Shown here: positions 9,226 to 18,286 of the stretch, piece by piece
Layout: each line of letters begins with the position of its first letter
How positions within the stretch are numbered: position 1 is the stretch's first letter
Assembly (NCBI RefSeq): GCF_000473325.1
Contig: NZ_AXBI01000019.1
Location: 1 to 64,000, forward strand
From: Leisingera caerulea DSM 24564
Lineage (GTDB): Bacteria > Pseudomonadota > Alphaproteobacteria > Rhodobacterales > Rhodobacteraceae
Reading direction: 5' to 3'
DNA: 64,000 nt
The notes under the pieces: generated by a model
Database searches by the model: none
What the model saw: only the letters and a program-made list of their open reading frames with translations
Told to the model about the DNA's origin: nothing
Program-made: the position numbers and the translations under genes

Positions 9226-10296
9226 ATGAAACATTTTGCTTTGGGACTGACGGGGGCGCTGGCCGCCGCCACAGCCTTGACCGTCCCGACCGGCATCGCC
9301 CAGGCTGAGGCCGGCAGCCTGTCGGTCTTCGACTGGTCCGGCTACGAGGACCAGGGGTTTTACGGCGGCTACGTCGAGAAATACGGCGGTGCGCCCAGCT
9401 ACACTTACTTCGGCAGTGTCGAGGAGGCCTTTACCAAGCTGCAATCGGGCTTTGCCGCCGATCTCGCCCATCCTTGCACCGATGCGTTGCGCAAATGGGT
9501 GGCCGCGGATCTGATCAAGCCGATCGACACCTCCAGGATCGACAACTGGGACAAGCTTTTGCCGCAGATCAAGGATGTCGACGGCGTCACCATCGACGGC
9601 CAGACCTACATGGTTCCGTTTGAGTGGGGCAACACCGGGCTGATCTACCGCACCGACCAGATCGCCGAAGAGGACGTCTCGCTGCAATTGCTGGCCGACC
9701 CCGCCTATCAGGGCAAGATCGCCATCCCCGACGCTGCCTCCTCGGCCTATGCGATGGCAGCGCTGGCCACCGGTGCCTCCAGCTATACCGATATGTCGGA
9801 CGAAGAATTCCAGAAGGCGTCGGATTTCCTGCGCCGGATTCATCCCAACGTGCGGTTTTACTGGTCCGACGCGGGCCAGCTGGACCAGGCGATTGCCAGC
9901 GGTGAGGTGCTGCTGGGCTGGGGCTGGAACCAGTCGGAGCTGAACCTGATCTGGAACGAAACGCCGGCCAAGATGATGCGCGACGTGGACAAGGGCATTG
10001 CCACCTGGGTCTGCGGCTATGTGCATCTGAACTCCTCGACCCAGAGTGACGAGCAGGTCTATGACATGCTGAACGCGCTGAGCGCCGAGGACAGCGGCAA
10101 ATACATCATCGAGAACTGGGGCTATGCCCATTCCAACGCCGAGGCCTTCAAATCCGCAGATCAGGAACTGATCAAGACCTATGGCTTTGCCGATGTGGAC
10201 AGCTTCTTTGAAAACAGCCTGTTCTTCGACGCGGTCACGCCTGAGCTTGAAGGCCGGATGCTGAAGGAATTCGAACGCATCAAGGCCGGCTTCTGA
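9226..10296 (+). CDS. Polyamine-type ABC transporter substrate-binding protein
   Basis: A 356-residue periplasmic binding protein with a signal peptide (MKHFALGLTGALAAATALTV, cleavage near AQA). The mature part opens SLSVFDWSGYED and carries YMVPFEWGNTGLIYRTD, as in PotD relatives. The ATG at 9226 follows a strong AAGGGAGGA site; the longer open frame upstream overlaps the ATPase gene and is not used. It completes the importer operon and resembles the binding protein at 4361 only at family level. Confidence 0.92.
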   Translation: MKHFALGLTGALAAATALTVPTGIAQAEAGSLSVFDWSGYEDQGFYGGYVEKYGGAPSYTYFGSVEEAFTKLQSGFAADLAHPCTDALRKWVAADLIKPIDTSRIDNWDKLLPQIKDVDGVTIDGQTYMVPFEWGNTGLIYRTDQIAEEDVSLQLLADPAYQGKIAIPDAASSAYAMAALATGASSYTDMSDEEFQKASDFLRRIHPNVRFYWSDAGQLDQAIASGEVLLGWGWNQSELNLIWNETPAKMMRDVDKGIATWVCGYVHLNSSTQSDEQVYDMLNALSAEDSGKYIIENWGYAHSNAEAFKSADQELIKTYGFADVDSFFENSLFFDAVTPELEGRMLKEFERIKAGF

Positions 10297-10303
10297 TCCT
10301 GAC

Positions 10304-10327
10304 GCGGCGGGCCCCGCGGCCCGCCGC
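10304..10327. terminator. GC-rich hairpin after the ABC operon
   Basis: Ten-base perfect arms GCGGCGGGCC and GGCCCGCCGC around a CCGC loop, eight bases after the binding-protein stop. There is no T-run. It may weaken read-through into the flavoprotein gene or stabilise the upstream mRNA. Confidence 0.45.
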
Positions 10328-10367
10328 CACCCCTACCGACAATCTTAGAATAAAAGGATGTGCCAAT

Positions 10368-12443
10368 ATGCCAGGCGCAAATGGGTATTCCATTCTGTTT
10401 GAACCGGTGAAGATCGGTCCTGTCACCGCGCGGAACCGGTTTTACCAGGTGCCCCATTGCAACGGCATGGGGCATGTGCGCCCGCAGGCCGAGGCCGCCA
10501 TGCGCGGCATGAAGGCCGAAGGCGGCTGGGCCGTGGTTTCCACCCAGGAGACCGAGATCCACCCGACCTCTGACCTGGGGCCGTATGCCGAAAACCGGCT
10601 GTGGGATGAGCACGACATTCCCGCCCTGCGGTTGATGACCGAGAAGGTGCACCAGCACGGCGCGCTGGCGGCAATCCAGCTGGCCCACAACGGCCACCAC
10701 GCCACCAACCACCTGACCCGCGCGCCGGTGCTGGGACCCTGCGACGGGCCGATTGACACGGTCTTTCCCAAACAGGCCCGCGCCATGGACAAGGAGGACA
10801 TCCGCAACCTGCGCCGCTGGCACCGCGCCGCCGCCCGCCGCGCCAAGGAGGCCGGGTTCGACATCGTCTATATCTATGCCGGCCATCAGATGACCCTGGC
10901 GCATCACTTCCTGCTGCCGCAATTCAATGGCCGCAGCGATGAGTACGGCGGCTCTTTGGAAAACCGCGTCCGCTTGACCCGCGAGCTCTTGGAGGAAACC
11001 CGCGAGGAACTGGACGGCCAGTGCGCCGTCGCCCTCCGGATTGCAGTCGACCAGATGAAGGGCGCGGACGGAATGCAGGCGCAGGAGGAAGGCCGCGCCG
11101 TGGTTGAGATGCTGGCCGAGCTTCCCGATCTCTGGGACGTCAACGTCGCCGATTGGAGCAATGACAGCCAGACCACCCGCTTCCAGCCGCAGGACGGCTT
11201 TCAGATTCCTTACGTCGATTTCGTCAAACAGGTGACCAACAAGCCGGTGGTCGGTGTCGGCCGCTTCACCTCGCCGGACCTGATGACCTCGCTGGTCAGC
11301 AAGGGCGTGCTGGACCTGATCGGCGCCGCCCGCCCCTCCATCGCCGACCCGTTCCTGCCGAAGAAAATCGAGGAAGGCCGCATCGAAGAGATCCGTGAAT
11401 GCATCGGCTGCAACATCTGTGTGTCAGCTGACAATTTAGGCGTGCCGATCCGCTGCACACAGAATCCTACCATGGGCGAGGAATGGCGCCGCGGCTGGCA
11501 CCCCGAGAAAATCGCCCCAAAGCGCAATGAAACCAATGCTTTGGTGATCGGCTCCGGTCCGGCGGGCCTGGAATGCGCGCTGCAGTTGTCAAACCGCGGC
11601 TATGACGTGACCCTCGCCGAGGCCGCGCCGGAATTCGGCGGCCGCGCCCTGCGCGAATCCCGCCTGTCCGGGCTGGCCGCCTGGAAACGGGTGGCCGACA
11701 ACCGGCTGTGGCAGCTGCAGCAGCGCGCCAATGTGCAGATGTTCACCGACAGCCCGATAACCGCGGCCGAGGTCGCCGATTTGGAGATCCCCAATGTCTT
11801 TGCTGCCACCGGCAGCCGCTGGCTGCGCGACGGCAGCGGCCGCTCCAGCCACGCGCCGCTGCCGGTTGAGGGCCTGCCGGTCTTCACTCCGGACGACATC
11901 ATGGCGGGCGAACTGCCCCCAGCCGACGGTCCGGTGCTGATCTATGACGACGACCAAGCCTACATCGCGGGGGTCATAGCGCACCATCTGGCCGCGGCCG
12001 GCCGCCAGGTGATCCTGGCCACCCCTGGCGCCGTGGTCTCAGCCTTTACTGAGCTGACGCTGGAACAGGCGCGGGTGCAGACCAGCCTGATCGAGGCCGG
12101 GGTGGAGATCATCCCGCTGCATCTGCTGCAATCAGCCGGTGCGGGTGGCGCCACCCTGGGCTGCGCCTACACCGGCCGTCCGCGCGCGGTCCCCTGCGCC
12201 AGCCTGCTGATGGTGACCGCCCGCCAGCGCGACGCGGCCCTTTATGAAGAGCTGAAGGCAAACCACGCGCACCGCTTCACCACGCTGGAGCTGATCGGCG
12301 ATGCCGCATCCCCCGGGCTGATTGCCGATGCGGTCTATGCCGGCCACATGGCGGCGCGCAATTTCGAACGCGACCCGGCGGCGGCCGATGCGGACTGGTT
12401 CCGCCGCGAATTGATCTCTCTGAACGGTATGGGAGGCAGCTGA
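10368..12443 (+). CDS. Trimethylamine/dimethylamine-dehydrogenase-like iron-sulfur flavoprotein
   Basis: A 691-residue protein with an N-terminal FMN (old-yellow-enzyme) barrel, a 4Fe-4S motif CIGCNICV followed by RCTQN (about 345-365), and a C-terminal FAD/NADH-type Rossmann domain (ALVIGSGPAGLECALQL, about 390). The layout is that of trimethylamine dehydrogenase. Cys31 in FYQVPHCNGMG aligns with the cysteine that binds FMN covalently there. By eye, the TMA-cage tyrosine (Tyr60 of TMADH) is replaced by glutamate (VSTQETEIHP), so the substrate is probably not TMA itself. It likely demethylates or deaminates a secondary amine and passes electrons to ETF, which is not encoded here. Its stop overlaps the Rieske start (TGATG). 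Confidence 0.87.
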   Translation: MPGANGYSILFEPVKIGPVTARNRFYQVPHCNGMGHVRPQAEAAMRGMKAEGGWAVVSTQETEIHPTSDLGPYAENRLWDEHDIPALRLMTEKVHQHGALAAIQLAHNGHHATNHLTRAPVLGPCDGPIDTVFPKQARAMDKEDIRNLRRWHRAAARRAKEAGFDIVYIYAGHQMTLAHHFLLPQFNGRSDEYGGSLENRVRLTRELLEETREELDGQCAVALRIAVDQMKGADGMQAQEEGRAVVEMLAELPDLWDVNVADWSNDSQTTRFQPQDGFQIPYVDFVKQVTNKPVVGVGRFTSPDLMTSLVSKGVLDLIGAARPSIADPFLPKKIEEGRIEEIRECIGCNICVSADNLGVPIRCTQNPTMGEEWRRGWHPEKIAPKRNETNALVIGSGPAGLECALQLSNRGYDVTLAEAAPEFGGRALRESRLSGLAAWKRVADNRLWQLQQRANVQMFTDSPITAAEVADLEIPNVFAATGSRWLRDGSGRSSHAPLPVEGLPVFTPDDIMAGELPPADGPVLIYDDDQAYIAGVIAHHLAAAGRQVILATPGAVVSAFTELTLEQARVQTSLIEAGVEIIPLHLLQSAGAGGATLGCAYTGRPRAVPCASLLMVTARQRDAALYEELKANHAHRFTTLELIGDAASPGLIADAVYAGHMAARNFERDPAAADADWFRRELISLNGMGGS

Positions 12444-13642
12444 TGCCCAAAGACGACCTGCAAGTGATGCGCGAGCTGATGGAGAGCCACCGCGAGGGCT
12501 TTGCGCTGGAGCGGCATTTCTATACCTCCCAAGCGGTTTACGACCACGACATCAAGATGTTCTGGAACCGCAACTGGATCTGGGTGGGCCACGTCAGCCA
12601 GATCGCGGAACCCGGAGACTATTTCCTGTTCGATTACGGCCCGGAATCGGTGATCGTGGTGCGCGACCGCGACGGAGACGTCCGCGCGCATCTGAACGTC
12701 TGCCGCCACCGCGGCTCCCGCGTCTGTCTGGAAAAAAAAGGCACCGCGCGGGTGTTCTCCTGCCCCTACCACGCCTGGACATTCGGCCTCGACGGACGGT
12801 TGCGCGGGGGCCGCGCCATGGGGCCGGATTTCGACCCCGCCGACTACGGGCTGTTCCCTGTGCAGGTGCAGATCTTTCAGGGGCTGATCTTCATCTGCGC
12901 CGATGAAAACCCGCCGCCGCTGGCCGAAAGCCTGGACCGCCTCGCGCCGCTGTCGGCACCGATGAGCCTGGAGAACCTGAAACTGGCGCATGAGGCCTCC
13001 TACCCGGTGCCCGCAAACTGGAAGCTGGCGCTGGAAAACTACTTGGAGTGCTACCACTGTGCGCCGTCGCATCAGGAGTTTTCCCGCAGCCATTCGCTCA
13101 AGGACCCGGCGGATGTGGAGAAATACGGCGCGGCCCTGCGCGAGCGCTCCGCTGCCATCGGCCTGCCGGTGGAGGAGCTGGACCTGACCGGTCCCAACGC
13201 ACAGGCACCCGGCGCCGACGTCTACTGGCGCCGCTACCCGCTGTTTCCCGGCTACCAGACCGGCAGCAGGGACGGCGGGCCGCTGGCACCGCCGTTGGGT
13301 CAGCTCACCGGCCATGACGGCGGCGCCACCGATCTGGCCGTTGGCACACTGAATTACTTCCTGATCTATGCCGACCATCTGGTGGGCTACCGCTTTGTCC
13401 CGCGCGGTTTGCAGGAGACCGACATCCAGATTGCCTGGTACGTGCGCGGCGATGCCGAAGAAGGGCGCGACTATGATAAGGAAGCCCTCACATGGCTGTG
13501 GCATGTCACCTCGCTCGATGATGAACGCATCATCCGCCACAATCAGGAAGGCGTGAATTCGCACCGTTTTGCGCCCGGCCCGCTGTCCGAGATGGAATGG
13601 AGCCTGCCGGGCTTCTACCGCAGCTATTTCAGGATGCTCTGA
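12443..13642 (+). CDS. Rieske non-heme iron oxygenase, betaine/carnitine demethylase-like
   Basis: A 399-residue aromatic-ring-hydroxylase-type alpha subunit. The Rieske cluster ligands are CRH (in LNVCRHRGSR) and CPYH. The mononuclear iron site is ENYLECYHCAPSH (about residue 194), with a glutamate before the first histidine as in GbcA, Stc2 and CntA. Those relatives oxidatively remove a methyl group from, or cleave, quaternary amines. Overlap with the TMADH-like gene suggests the two act on one substrate in sequence. No ferredoxin-reductase partner is encoded nearby, which is unusual for the family. Confidence 0.88.
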   Translation: MPKDDLQVMRELMESHREGFALERHFYTSQAVYDHDIKMFWNRNWIWVGHVSQIAEPGDYFLFDYGPESVIVVRDRDGDVRAHLNVCRHRGSRVCLEKKGTARVFSCPYHAWTFGLDGRLRGGRAMGPDFDPADYGLFPVQVQIFQGLIFICADENPPPLAESLDRLAPLSAPMSLENLKLAHEASYPVPANWKLALENYLECYHCAPSHQEFSRSHSLKDPADVEKYGAALRERSAAIGLPVEELDLTGPNAQAPGADVYWRRYPLFPGYQTGSRDGGPLAPPLGQLTGHDGGATDLAVGTLNYFLIYADHLVGYRFVPRGLQETDIQIAWYVRGDAEEGRDYDKEALTWLWHVTSLDDERIIRHNQEGVNSHRFAPGPLSEMEWSLPGFYRSYFRML

Positions 13643-13713
13643 CCCGCCGCGGTCCAATTCTTTACTGCAGGCCGCCCCCGTGGCCCGCCCTGCCCTAACC
13701 CGGAGACCGCTAT

Positions 13714-15285
13714 ATGGTTGACGTCACCAAGACCCGGCCCCGCCGCCGCAGCGGCGGCCGCGATGCCCGCGCCGCGGCCCGCACGCAAGCCTCCGCCAGC
13801 CAGGCGATCTGGCCCGGCCTCTCCGGCGGCCGTTACCGGCCGCTGTCGGATGCGGACATGCAAAAGATCCACCACGCCGCGCTGACCATTCTGGAACGCA
13901 CCGGCATCGGCGACCCGACAGAGGAACTGCTGGACCTGGTGCTGCCCAAGGGCGCCACCCTCAGCGTGCATGGCCGTCTTTGTTTCCCGCGCGCGCTGAT
14001 GGAGGACCTGCTGGCCGGCGCGGCCAATGAGTTTTACGTTCACGCCCGCGGCAGCCGTGCGGGCAAGGACGACATGCACTGCACCAAGGACAAGGTCTAT
14101 TACGCCAACTCCGGCACCGCGGTGACGACCTTTGACGCCGCCAGCCGCAGCTACCGCCCCTCCACCATCCGCGACGTCTATGACTTCACCCGGCTGGTGG
14201 ACCGGCTCGACAACATCCATATGACAGGCGACACCGTGCTGGGCACCGACGTGCCGCAGGATTTCGAGCATGACATGTCGATGCTCTATTCCATCCTGGC
14301 AGGCAGCGAGAAGCCATCCTGCCTCACCTTTCGCGACCGGTCTCATATCAAGCCGGCGATTGAGATGTTTGATATTGCGTCGGGCGGTGAGGGCAAGTTC
14401 CTGCAAAAACCCTCGGTGATATTCGGCGGCTGTCCGATCGTGTCGCCGCTGCGGCTGGGGCGCGAAAACCTGGAGATCATGATCGACACCGCTAAGCTGG
14501 GCCTGACCTGCGACCTGGCGGTGCCGCCGCAGGCCGGTGCGACCTCCCCTGCGCCGCTGGCCGGCACGCTGGCGCAGGCGGTGGCTGAGACGCTTTCCTG
14601 CGTGGCCATCGTCAACCTGATCAACCCCGGCACGCCGGTTGTATTTGCCGCCTGGCCCTTCATCACCGATCTGCGCACCGGCTCCTTCACCGGCGGATCG
14701 GGCGAGCAGGCGCTGATCGGCGCTGCCGCGATCCAGATGGGCAATTTCTACAACCTGCCCAATTCTGTCGGCTGCGGCATGACCGATTCCAAGATACCCG
14801 ATGCCCAGTACGGGTTGGAAAAGGCGCTGACATTCAGCCTTGCCGCCCATGCCGGCGCCAACCGTCTGTGCGAGTTCGGCGGCATGGTCGGCTCGCTGAT
14901 GGGATGCTCGTTCGAGTCGATGGTGATCGACAACGAGGCCGCGGGCATGATCTCCCGCACCCTGCGCGGGATCGAGGTCAGCGACGAGACCCTCTCGGTC
15001 GATGTGATCCACGACTGTGCCACCGGCCCCGGCCATTTTCTCGGCAACACCCAGACGCTGCAGTATATGGAGACGGAATATGTCTACCCCGACCTGATGG
15101 ACCGCGAATTGACGGACACTTGGGAAAAGGCGGGCAAGCAAACCATGTTCGACCGCGCCCGCGAGGTTTCGGACCGGATCCTGGGCGAGCATTTCCCGAA
15201 CTACTTCGGCAGCAAGCTCGACGCCGAGGTCCGCGCCAAGTTCCCGGTCAAGCTGCCGCCGGAGGCCATGCGCCCCGGCAAGTAA
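13714..15285 (+). CDS. MttB-family (trimethylamine methyltransferase-like) protein, no pyrrolysine
   Basis: A 523-residue protein of the MttB superfamily with an open frame and no internal amber codon. It is therefore a non-pyrrolysine member, a group that includes glycine-betaine and proline-betaine methyltransferases (MtgB, MtpB). Recognisable segments are ADMQKIHHAALTILERTGIG near the N-terminus and GGCPIVSPLRLG and VGCGMTDSKIPDAQYGLEK further on. The first 40 residues are basic and disordered-looking, as in many roseobacter copies. It should transfer a methyl group from a quaternary amine to a corrinoid protein, but no corrinoid protein or activator gene is in the window. It is 72 bases downstream of the Rieske gene. 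Confidence 0.88.
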   Translation: MVDVTKTRPRRRSGGRDARAAARTQASASQAIWPGLSGGRYRPLSDADMQKIHHAALTILERTGIGDPTEELLDLVLPKGATLSVHGRLCFPRALMEDLLAGAANEFYVHARGSRAGKDDMHCTKDKVYYANSGTAVTTFDAASRSYRPSTIRDVYDFTRLVDRLDNIHMTGDTVLGTDVPQDFEHDMSMLYSILAGSEKPSCLTFRDRSHIKPAIEMFDIASGGEGKFLQKPSVIFGGCPIVSPLRLGRENLEIMIDTAKLGLTCDLAVPPQAGATSPAPLAGTLAQAVAETLSCVAIVNLINPGTPVVFAAWPFITDLRTGSFTGGSGEQALIGAAAIQMGNFYNLPNSVGCGMTDSKIPDAQYGLEKALTFSLAAHAGANRLCEFGGMVGSLMGCSFESMVIDNEAAGMISRTLRGIEVSDETLSVDVIHDCATGPGHFLGNTQTLQYMETEYVYPDLMDRELTDTWEKAGKQTMFDRAREVSDRILGEHFPNYFGSKLDAEVRAKFPVKLPPEAMRPGK

Positions 15286-15300
15286 AGCCGGGGCTCCCGC

Positions 15301-16509
15301 TTACTGAACCACTGGTTCCTGCGCCAGCTCCAGATGCAGCTCGCTGCCGGTATAGGGGCTGGCGGCGATGGCTTCATCATCCAGCTCCACCCCCAGACCC
15401 GGTTCCCTGGACGGGATCACATAGCCGTCTTCCCAAGTGATCTTGGATTTCAGGCAGGACATGTAGGGGCCTTGGAAGGTGCCGATGCTTTCGAGGATCA
15501 GGAAATTCGGGCTGCAGGCGGAGATCTGGATGTTCGCCGCCGCCACCACCGGCCCGCAATAAAGATGCGGCGCGATCTGCGCCTGCCGTGTCTCGGCCAT
15601 GGATGCGATCTTCTTGGCCTCCAGCAGGCCGCCGACCCGCCCCAGGTCCATCTGCAGGATCGAGGCCGCCCCGGCCTCCAGCACCCGCGCGAATTCATGC
15701 TTGGTGCAAAGCCGCTCACCGGTTGAGATCGGCACCGACGTAAACCGCGCCACTTCAGCCATATCGGCGGGGTTCTCGGGCGTGGTGGGTTCCTCGAACC
15801 ACAAGGGCTCATAGGGTTCCAACCGCCGCGCCATCCTTTTGGCGCCTGAAACGGTGAACTGCCCATGGGTGCCGAACAACAGGTCTGCGCGGGTTCCGAC
15901 AGCCTCGCGGATGCGCTTCACGAACATCTCGCTGCGCTCCAGGTCCTCCAGCCGCGGCTGATGGCCGTCATAGATCGTATACGGCCCGGCGGGGTCGAAT
16001 TTCACCGCGGTAAATCCCTGTTCCACCCGTTGCAGCGCCACCTCTGCCGCCATGTCCGGGTCGTTGTAGACGTTGGGCGTGTCCGGGTCCGGATACACAT
16101 CGCCTTCCGGCGGATACAGATAGGTGTAGCTGCGCAGCCGCTCATGCACCTGGCCGCCCATCAGCTCGTAAACCGGCTTGCCCGCCGCCTTGCCGATGAT
16201 GTCCCAGCAGGCCATTTCCAGACCGCTCAGCACCCCCATCACCGTCACATCGGGCCGCAGCGTGTAACCGGCACCGTAGGATTTCCGCCACAGCTTCTCG
16301 ATATGATGCGGGTCACAGCCCGCAAACTGGCGGGCAAACATCTCTTGAGCCATGGCACAGCACAGATCGGGGCCGAAGGTCGCGTTGTAAATCTCCCCCA
16401 CTCCGGTGATGCCGCAAGCGGTGGTGAGGCGCACAAAGATGAAATAGCGCCCGCCGTGGCGCGGTGGCGGATTGCCGAACACAAAGGTTTCGATGCTGTC
16501 GAGTTTCAT
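15301..16509 (-). CDS. Mandelate racemase/muconate lactonizing enzyme family dehydratase
   Basis: A 402-residue enolase-superfamily enzyme with N-terminal capping domain and C-terminal barrel. The metal and catalytic region shows VKFDPAG, LLFGTHGQF, WFEEPTTPEN and ISTGERLCTK, and a late histidine in APHLYCGP. The pattern resembles acid-sugar dehydratases such as galactonate or mannonate dehydratase. Given the amine context, a betaine-related epimerase is an alternative, since enolase-superfamily epimerases of hydroxyproline betaine exist. The ATG at 16509 is chosen because upstream residues lie in the intergenic gap. It lies 13 bases after the GMC gene in the same direction. Confidence 0.85.
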   Translation of the reverse strand: MKLDSIETFVFGNPPPRHGGRYFIFVRLTTACGITGVGEIYNATFGPDLCCAMAQEMFARQFAGCDPHHIEKLWRKSYGAGYTLRPDVTVMGVLSGLEMACWDIIGKAAGKPVYELMGGQVHERLRSYTYLYPPEGDVYPDPDTPNVYNDPDMAAEVALQRVEQGFTAVKFDPAGPYTIYDGHQPRLEDLERSEMFVKRIREAVGTRADLLFGTHGQFTVSGAKRMARRLEPYEPLWFEEPTTPENPADMAEVARFTSVPISTGERLCTKHEFARVLEAGAASILQMDLGRVGGLLEAKKIASMAETRQAQIAPHLYCGPVVAAANIQISACSPNFLILESIGTFQGPYMSCLKSKITWEDGYVIPSREPGLGVELDDEAIAASPYTGSELHLELAQEPVVQ

Positions 16510-16522
16510 CCGGTATTCCCTG

Positions 16523-18181
16523 TCATTCAGCCGCCAAGGGCCTGTTTTTATTGTCTTCAAGCACCAAATCCGCGGCCCGGGCCGCCAGCATCATGGTCGG
16601 CGCATTGGTGTTGCCGGAGGTAATGTTCGGAAATGCTGAGGCGTCAATCACCCGCAGGCCCGCCATGCCGTGCACCCGCAGCCGCGCATCCAGCACGGAG
16701 TCGCTGGCTTCACGGCCCATCCGGCAGGTGCAGGAGGCATGGAACACGCTGCCCGCGCGGTTGCGGAAGTTCTCCAGCAGCGCCGCGTCGTCCATCTCCA
16801 GAATGTCCGGCGCCCGCCGCTCCCGCGTGACGCGCTTGATGGCGGGGACCGCTGCCAGTGCCTGCAGCAAGCGGCTGGCGCGCACGGCAGTAGCCTTGTC
16901 TTCATCTGTCGCCAGCGAGTTCGGCTCGATCCGCGGCGGCTGCGCCGGGTCGGCGGATTGGATGGCGATCTGCCCCCGGCTGGTGGGCCGGCCCGGCTGC
17001 ACGCACAGCAGGAAACCATTGTCCCGGTCAATCTGCGGCTTGCCCGAGGGACGCGTCGAATAAGAGGCCGGATTGCAATAGACCTGCACGTCCGGCAGCG
17101 CTGCACCTTGGGTGCGGACGAAACCGCTGCACTGGTTGACCGGAACGCTCAGCGGCCCCTTGCGGGCCAGCACATATTGCAACCCCGCCTTCATCTGCCC
17201 GGCGAAACTGCCCAGCCTGTCGTTCAGTGTCGCGGTATTGGCCCAGAAGAAATGCGACACCGCCAGATGATCCTGCAACCCCAGGCCGACCTGCGGCAAA
17301 TCGTGTTTCACCGCGATCCCATGCCGCTGCAGCAGCGCCGCCGGCCCGATCCCCGACAGCTGCAGCAGCTGCGGAGAGTTCACCGCGCCCGCGCTCAGGA
17401 TCACCTCCCGCGCTGCCGTGGCCAGCTGCGTCTGCCCCTTCACCCGGTACGCCACCCCGGTGGCACGCCCGCCCGCGGTCAGCACTTTCTCCACCAGCGC
17501 GCCGCTCACCACGGTCAGGTTGCCGCGCCGCATCGCGGGCCGCAGGAACGCATCCGCCGAGGACCAGCGCCGCCCGCCCTTCACCGTGCTGCGGACATAC
17601 CCCATGCCCTCGCTGGGCAGCGTATTGGCTCCGGTATCAGCAGGGCCATTCATGTCCGGCAGGACCGGCCAGCCCATTTCCTGCCCCGCGGCCAGGAAGT
17701 TGCGGGTAAAGGGATGCATGCGCTCGCTCAGGTCGGTGACGCGCACCGGTCCGGTGCCGCGCAACCGGCGGCGGCCCTGCTGCCATTCGTCATTGCTCTC
17801 CAGCGCCTCATAGCCGCGGCGCACAGTCTCCCAGCCCCAGCCGGTGGCGCCTGCGGCCTCCCAATCGTCGAAATCACGCGGCAGCCCACGCACATAGGCC
17901 ATCGCGTTGATCGAACTTGATCCGCCCAGCACCTTGCCCCGCGGCCAATAGCCCTCGCGCCCGTTCAGCCCCGGGTCCGCCGCCGCCGAATAGCGCCAGT
18001 TCACAGCCGGGTTGGAGAAAGTGAAGCCATAGCCGACCGGAACCTTGATCCAAAACCTCCGGTCCGTGCCCCCGGCCTCGATCAGCAGTACCTTATAACG
18101 GCCGTTTGCCGTCAGCTTGTCCGCCAGCACACAGCCTGCCGATCCGGCCCCAACGATAATGAAATCAAATGTTTGCGCCAT
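16523..18181 (-). CDS. GMC-family FAD oxidoreductase (choline-dehydrogenase-like)
   Basis: A 552-residue FAD-dependent alcohol dehydrogenase. The ADP-binding motif FIIVGAGSAGCVLADKL is at the N-terminus, followed by GKVLGGSSSINAMAYVRG and AGAVNSPQLLQLSGIGP. The C-terminal catalytic part is FHASCTCRMG and GNTNAPTMMLAARAADLV. It oxidises an alcohol to an aldehyde; many roseobacter paralogues are mislabelled choline dehydrogenase. The ATG at 18181 starts the FAD domain directly. It is the first gene of an operon with the enolase-superfamily enzyme and is divergent from a LysR regulator. Confidence 0.9.
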   Translation of the reverse strand: MAQTFDFIIVGAGSAGCVLADKLTANGRYKVLLIEAGGTDRRFWIKVPVGYGFTFSNPAVNWRYSAAADPGLNGREGYWPRGKVLGGSSSINAMAYVRGLPRDFDDWEAAGATGWGWETVRRGYEALESNDEWQQGRRRLRGTGPVRVTDLSERMHPFTRNFLAAGQEMGWPVLPDMNGPADTGANTLPSEGMGYVRSTVKGGRRWSSADAFLRPAMRRGNLTVVSGALVEKVLTAGGRATGVAYRVKGQTQLATAAREVILSAGAVNSPQLLQLSGIGPAALLQRHGIAVKHDLPQVGLGLQDHLAVSHFFWANTATLNDRLGSFAGQMKAGLQYVLARKGPLSVPVNQCSGFVRTQGAALPDVQVYCNPASYSTRPSGKPQIDRDNGFLLCVQPGRPTSRGQIAIQSADPAQPPRIEPNSLATDEDKATAVRASRLLQALAAVPAIKRVTRERRAPDILEMDDAALLENFRNRAGSVFHASCTCRMGREASDSVLDARLRVHGMAGLRVIDASAFPNITSGNTNAPTMMLAARAADLVLEDNKNRPLAAE

Positions 18182-18222
18182 GGCCAGCCCGAGTCCTTCG
18201 ATCTCCCGCGACCTTGCACGGC

Positions 18223-18263
18223 GCCTTAGGTGCAAATCAAACAATGTGTTTTGCCCCTAAGGC
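18223..18263. promoter_or_regulatory. Long inverted repeat between GMC and LysR genes
   Basis: GCCTTAGGTGCAAA at 18223-18236 is repeated in inverse at 18250-18263 with one mismatch, arm centres 27 bases apart. It lies in the 105-base divergent promoter and is the likely binding site of the LysR protein at 18287. Confidence 0.6.
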
Positions 18264-18286
18264 TAAACTGTGCTTATAGCTAAGCC

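Noticed and set aside
13714..15285. Pyrrolysine-containing MttB
   Set aside because: No in-frame TAG occurs in either MttB-family gene, so classical trimethylamine methyltransferase with pyrrolysine is excluded.
16523..18181. Calling the GMC enzyme choline dehydrogenase BetA
   Set aside because: No betaine-aldehyde dehydrogenase or betI pair is adjacent, and its partner is an enolase-superfamily dehydratase, so the substrate is left open.
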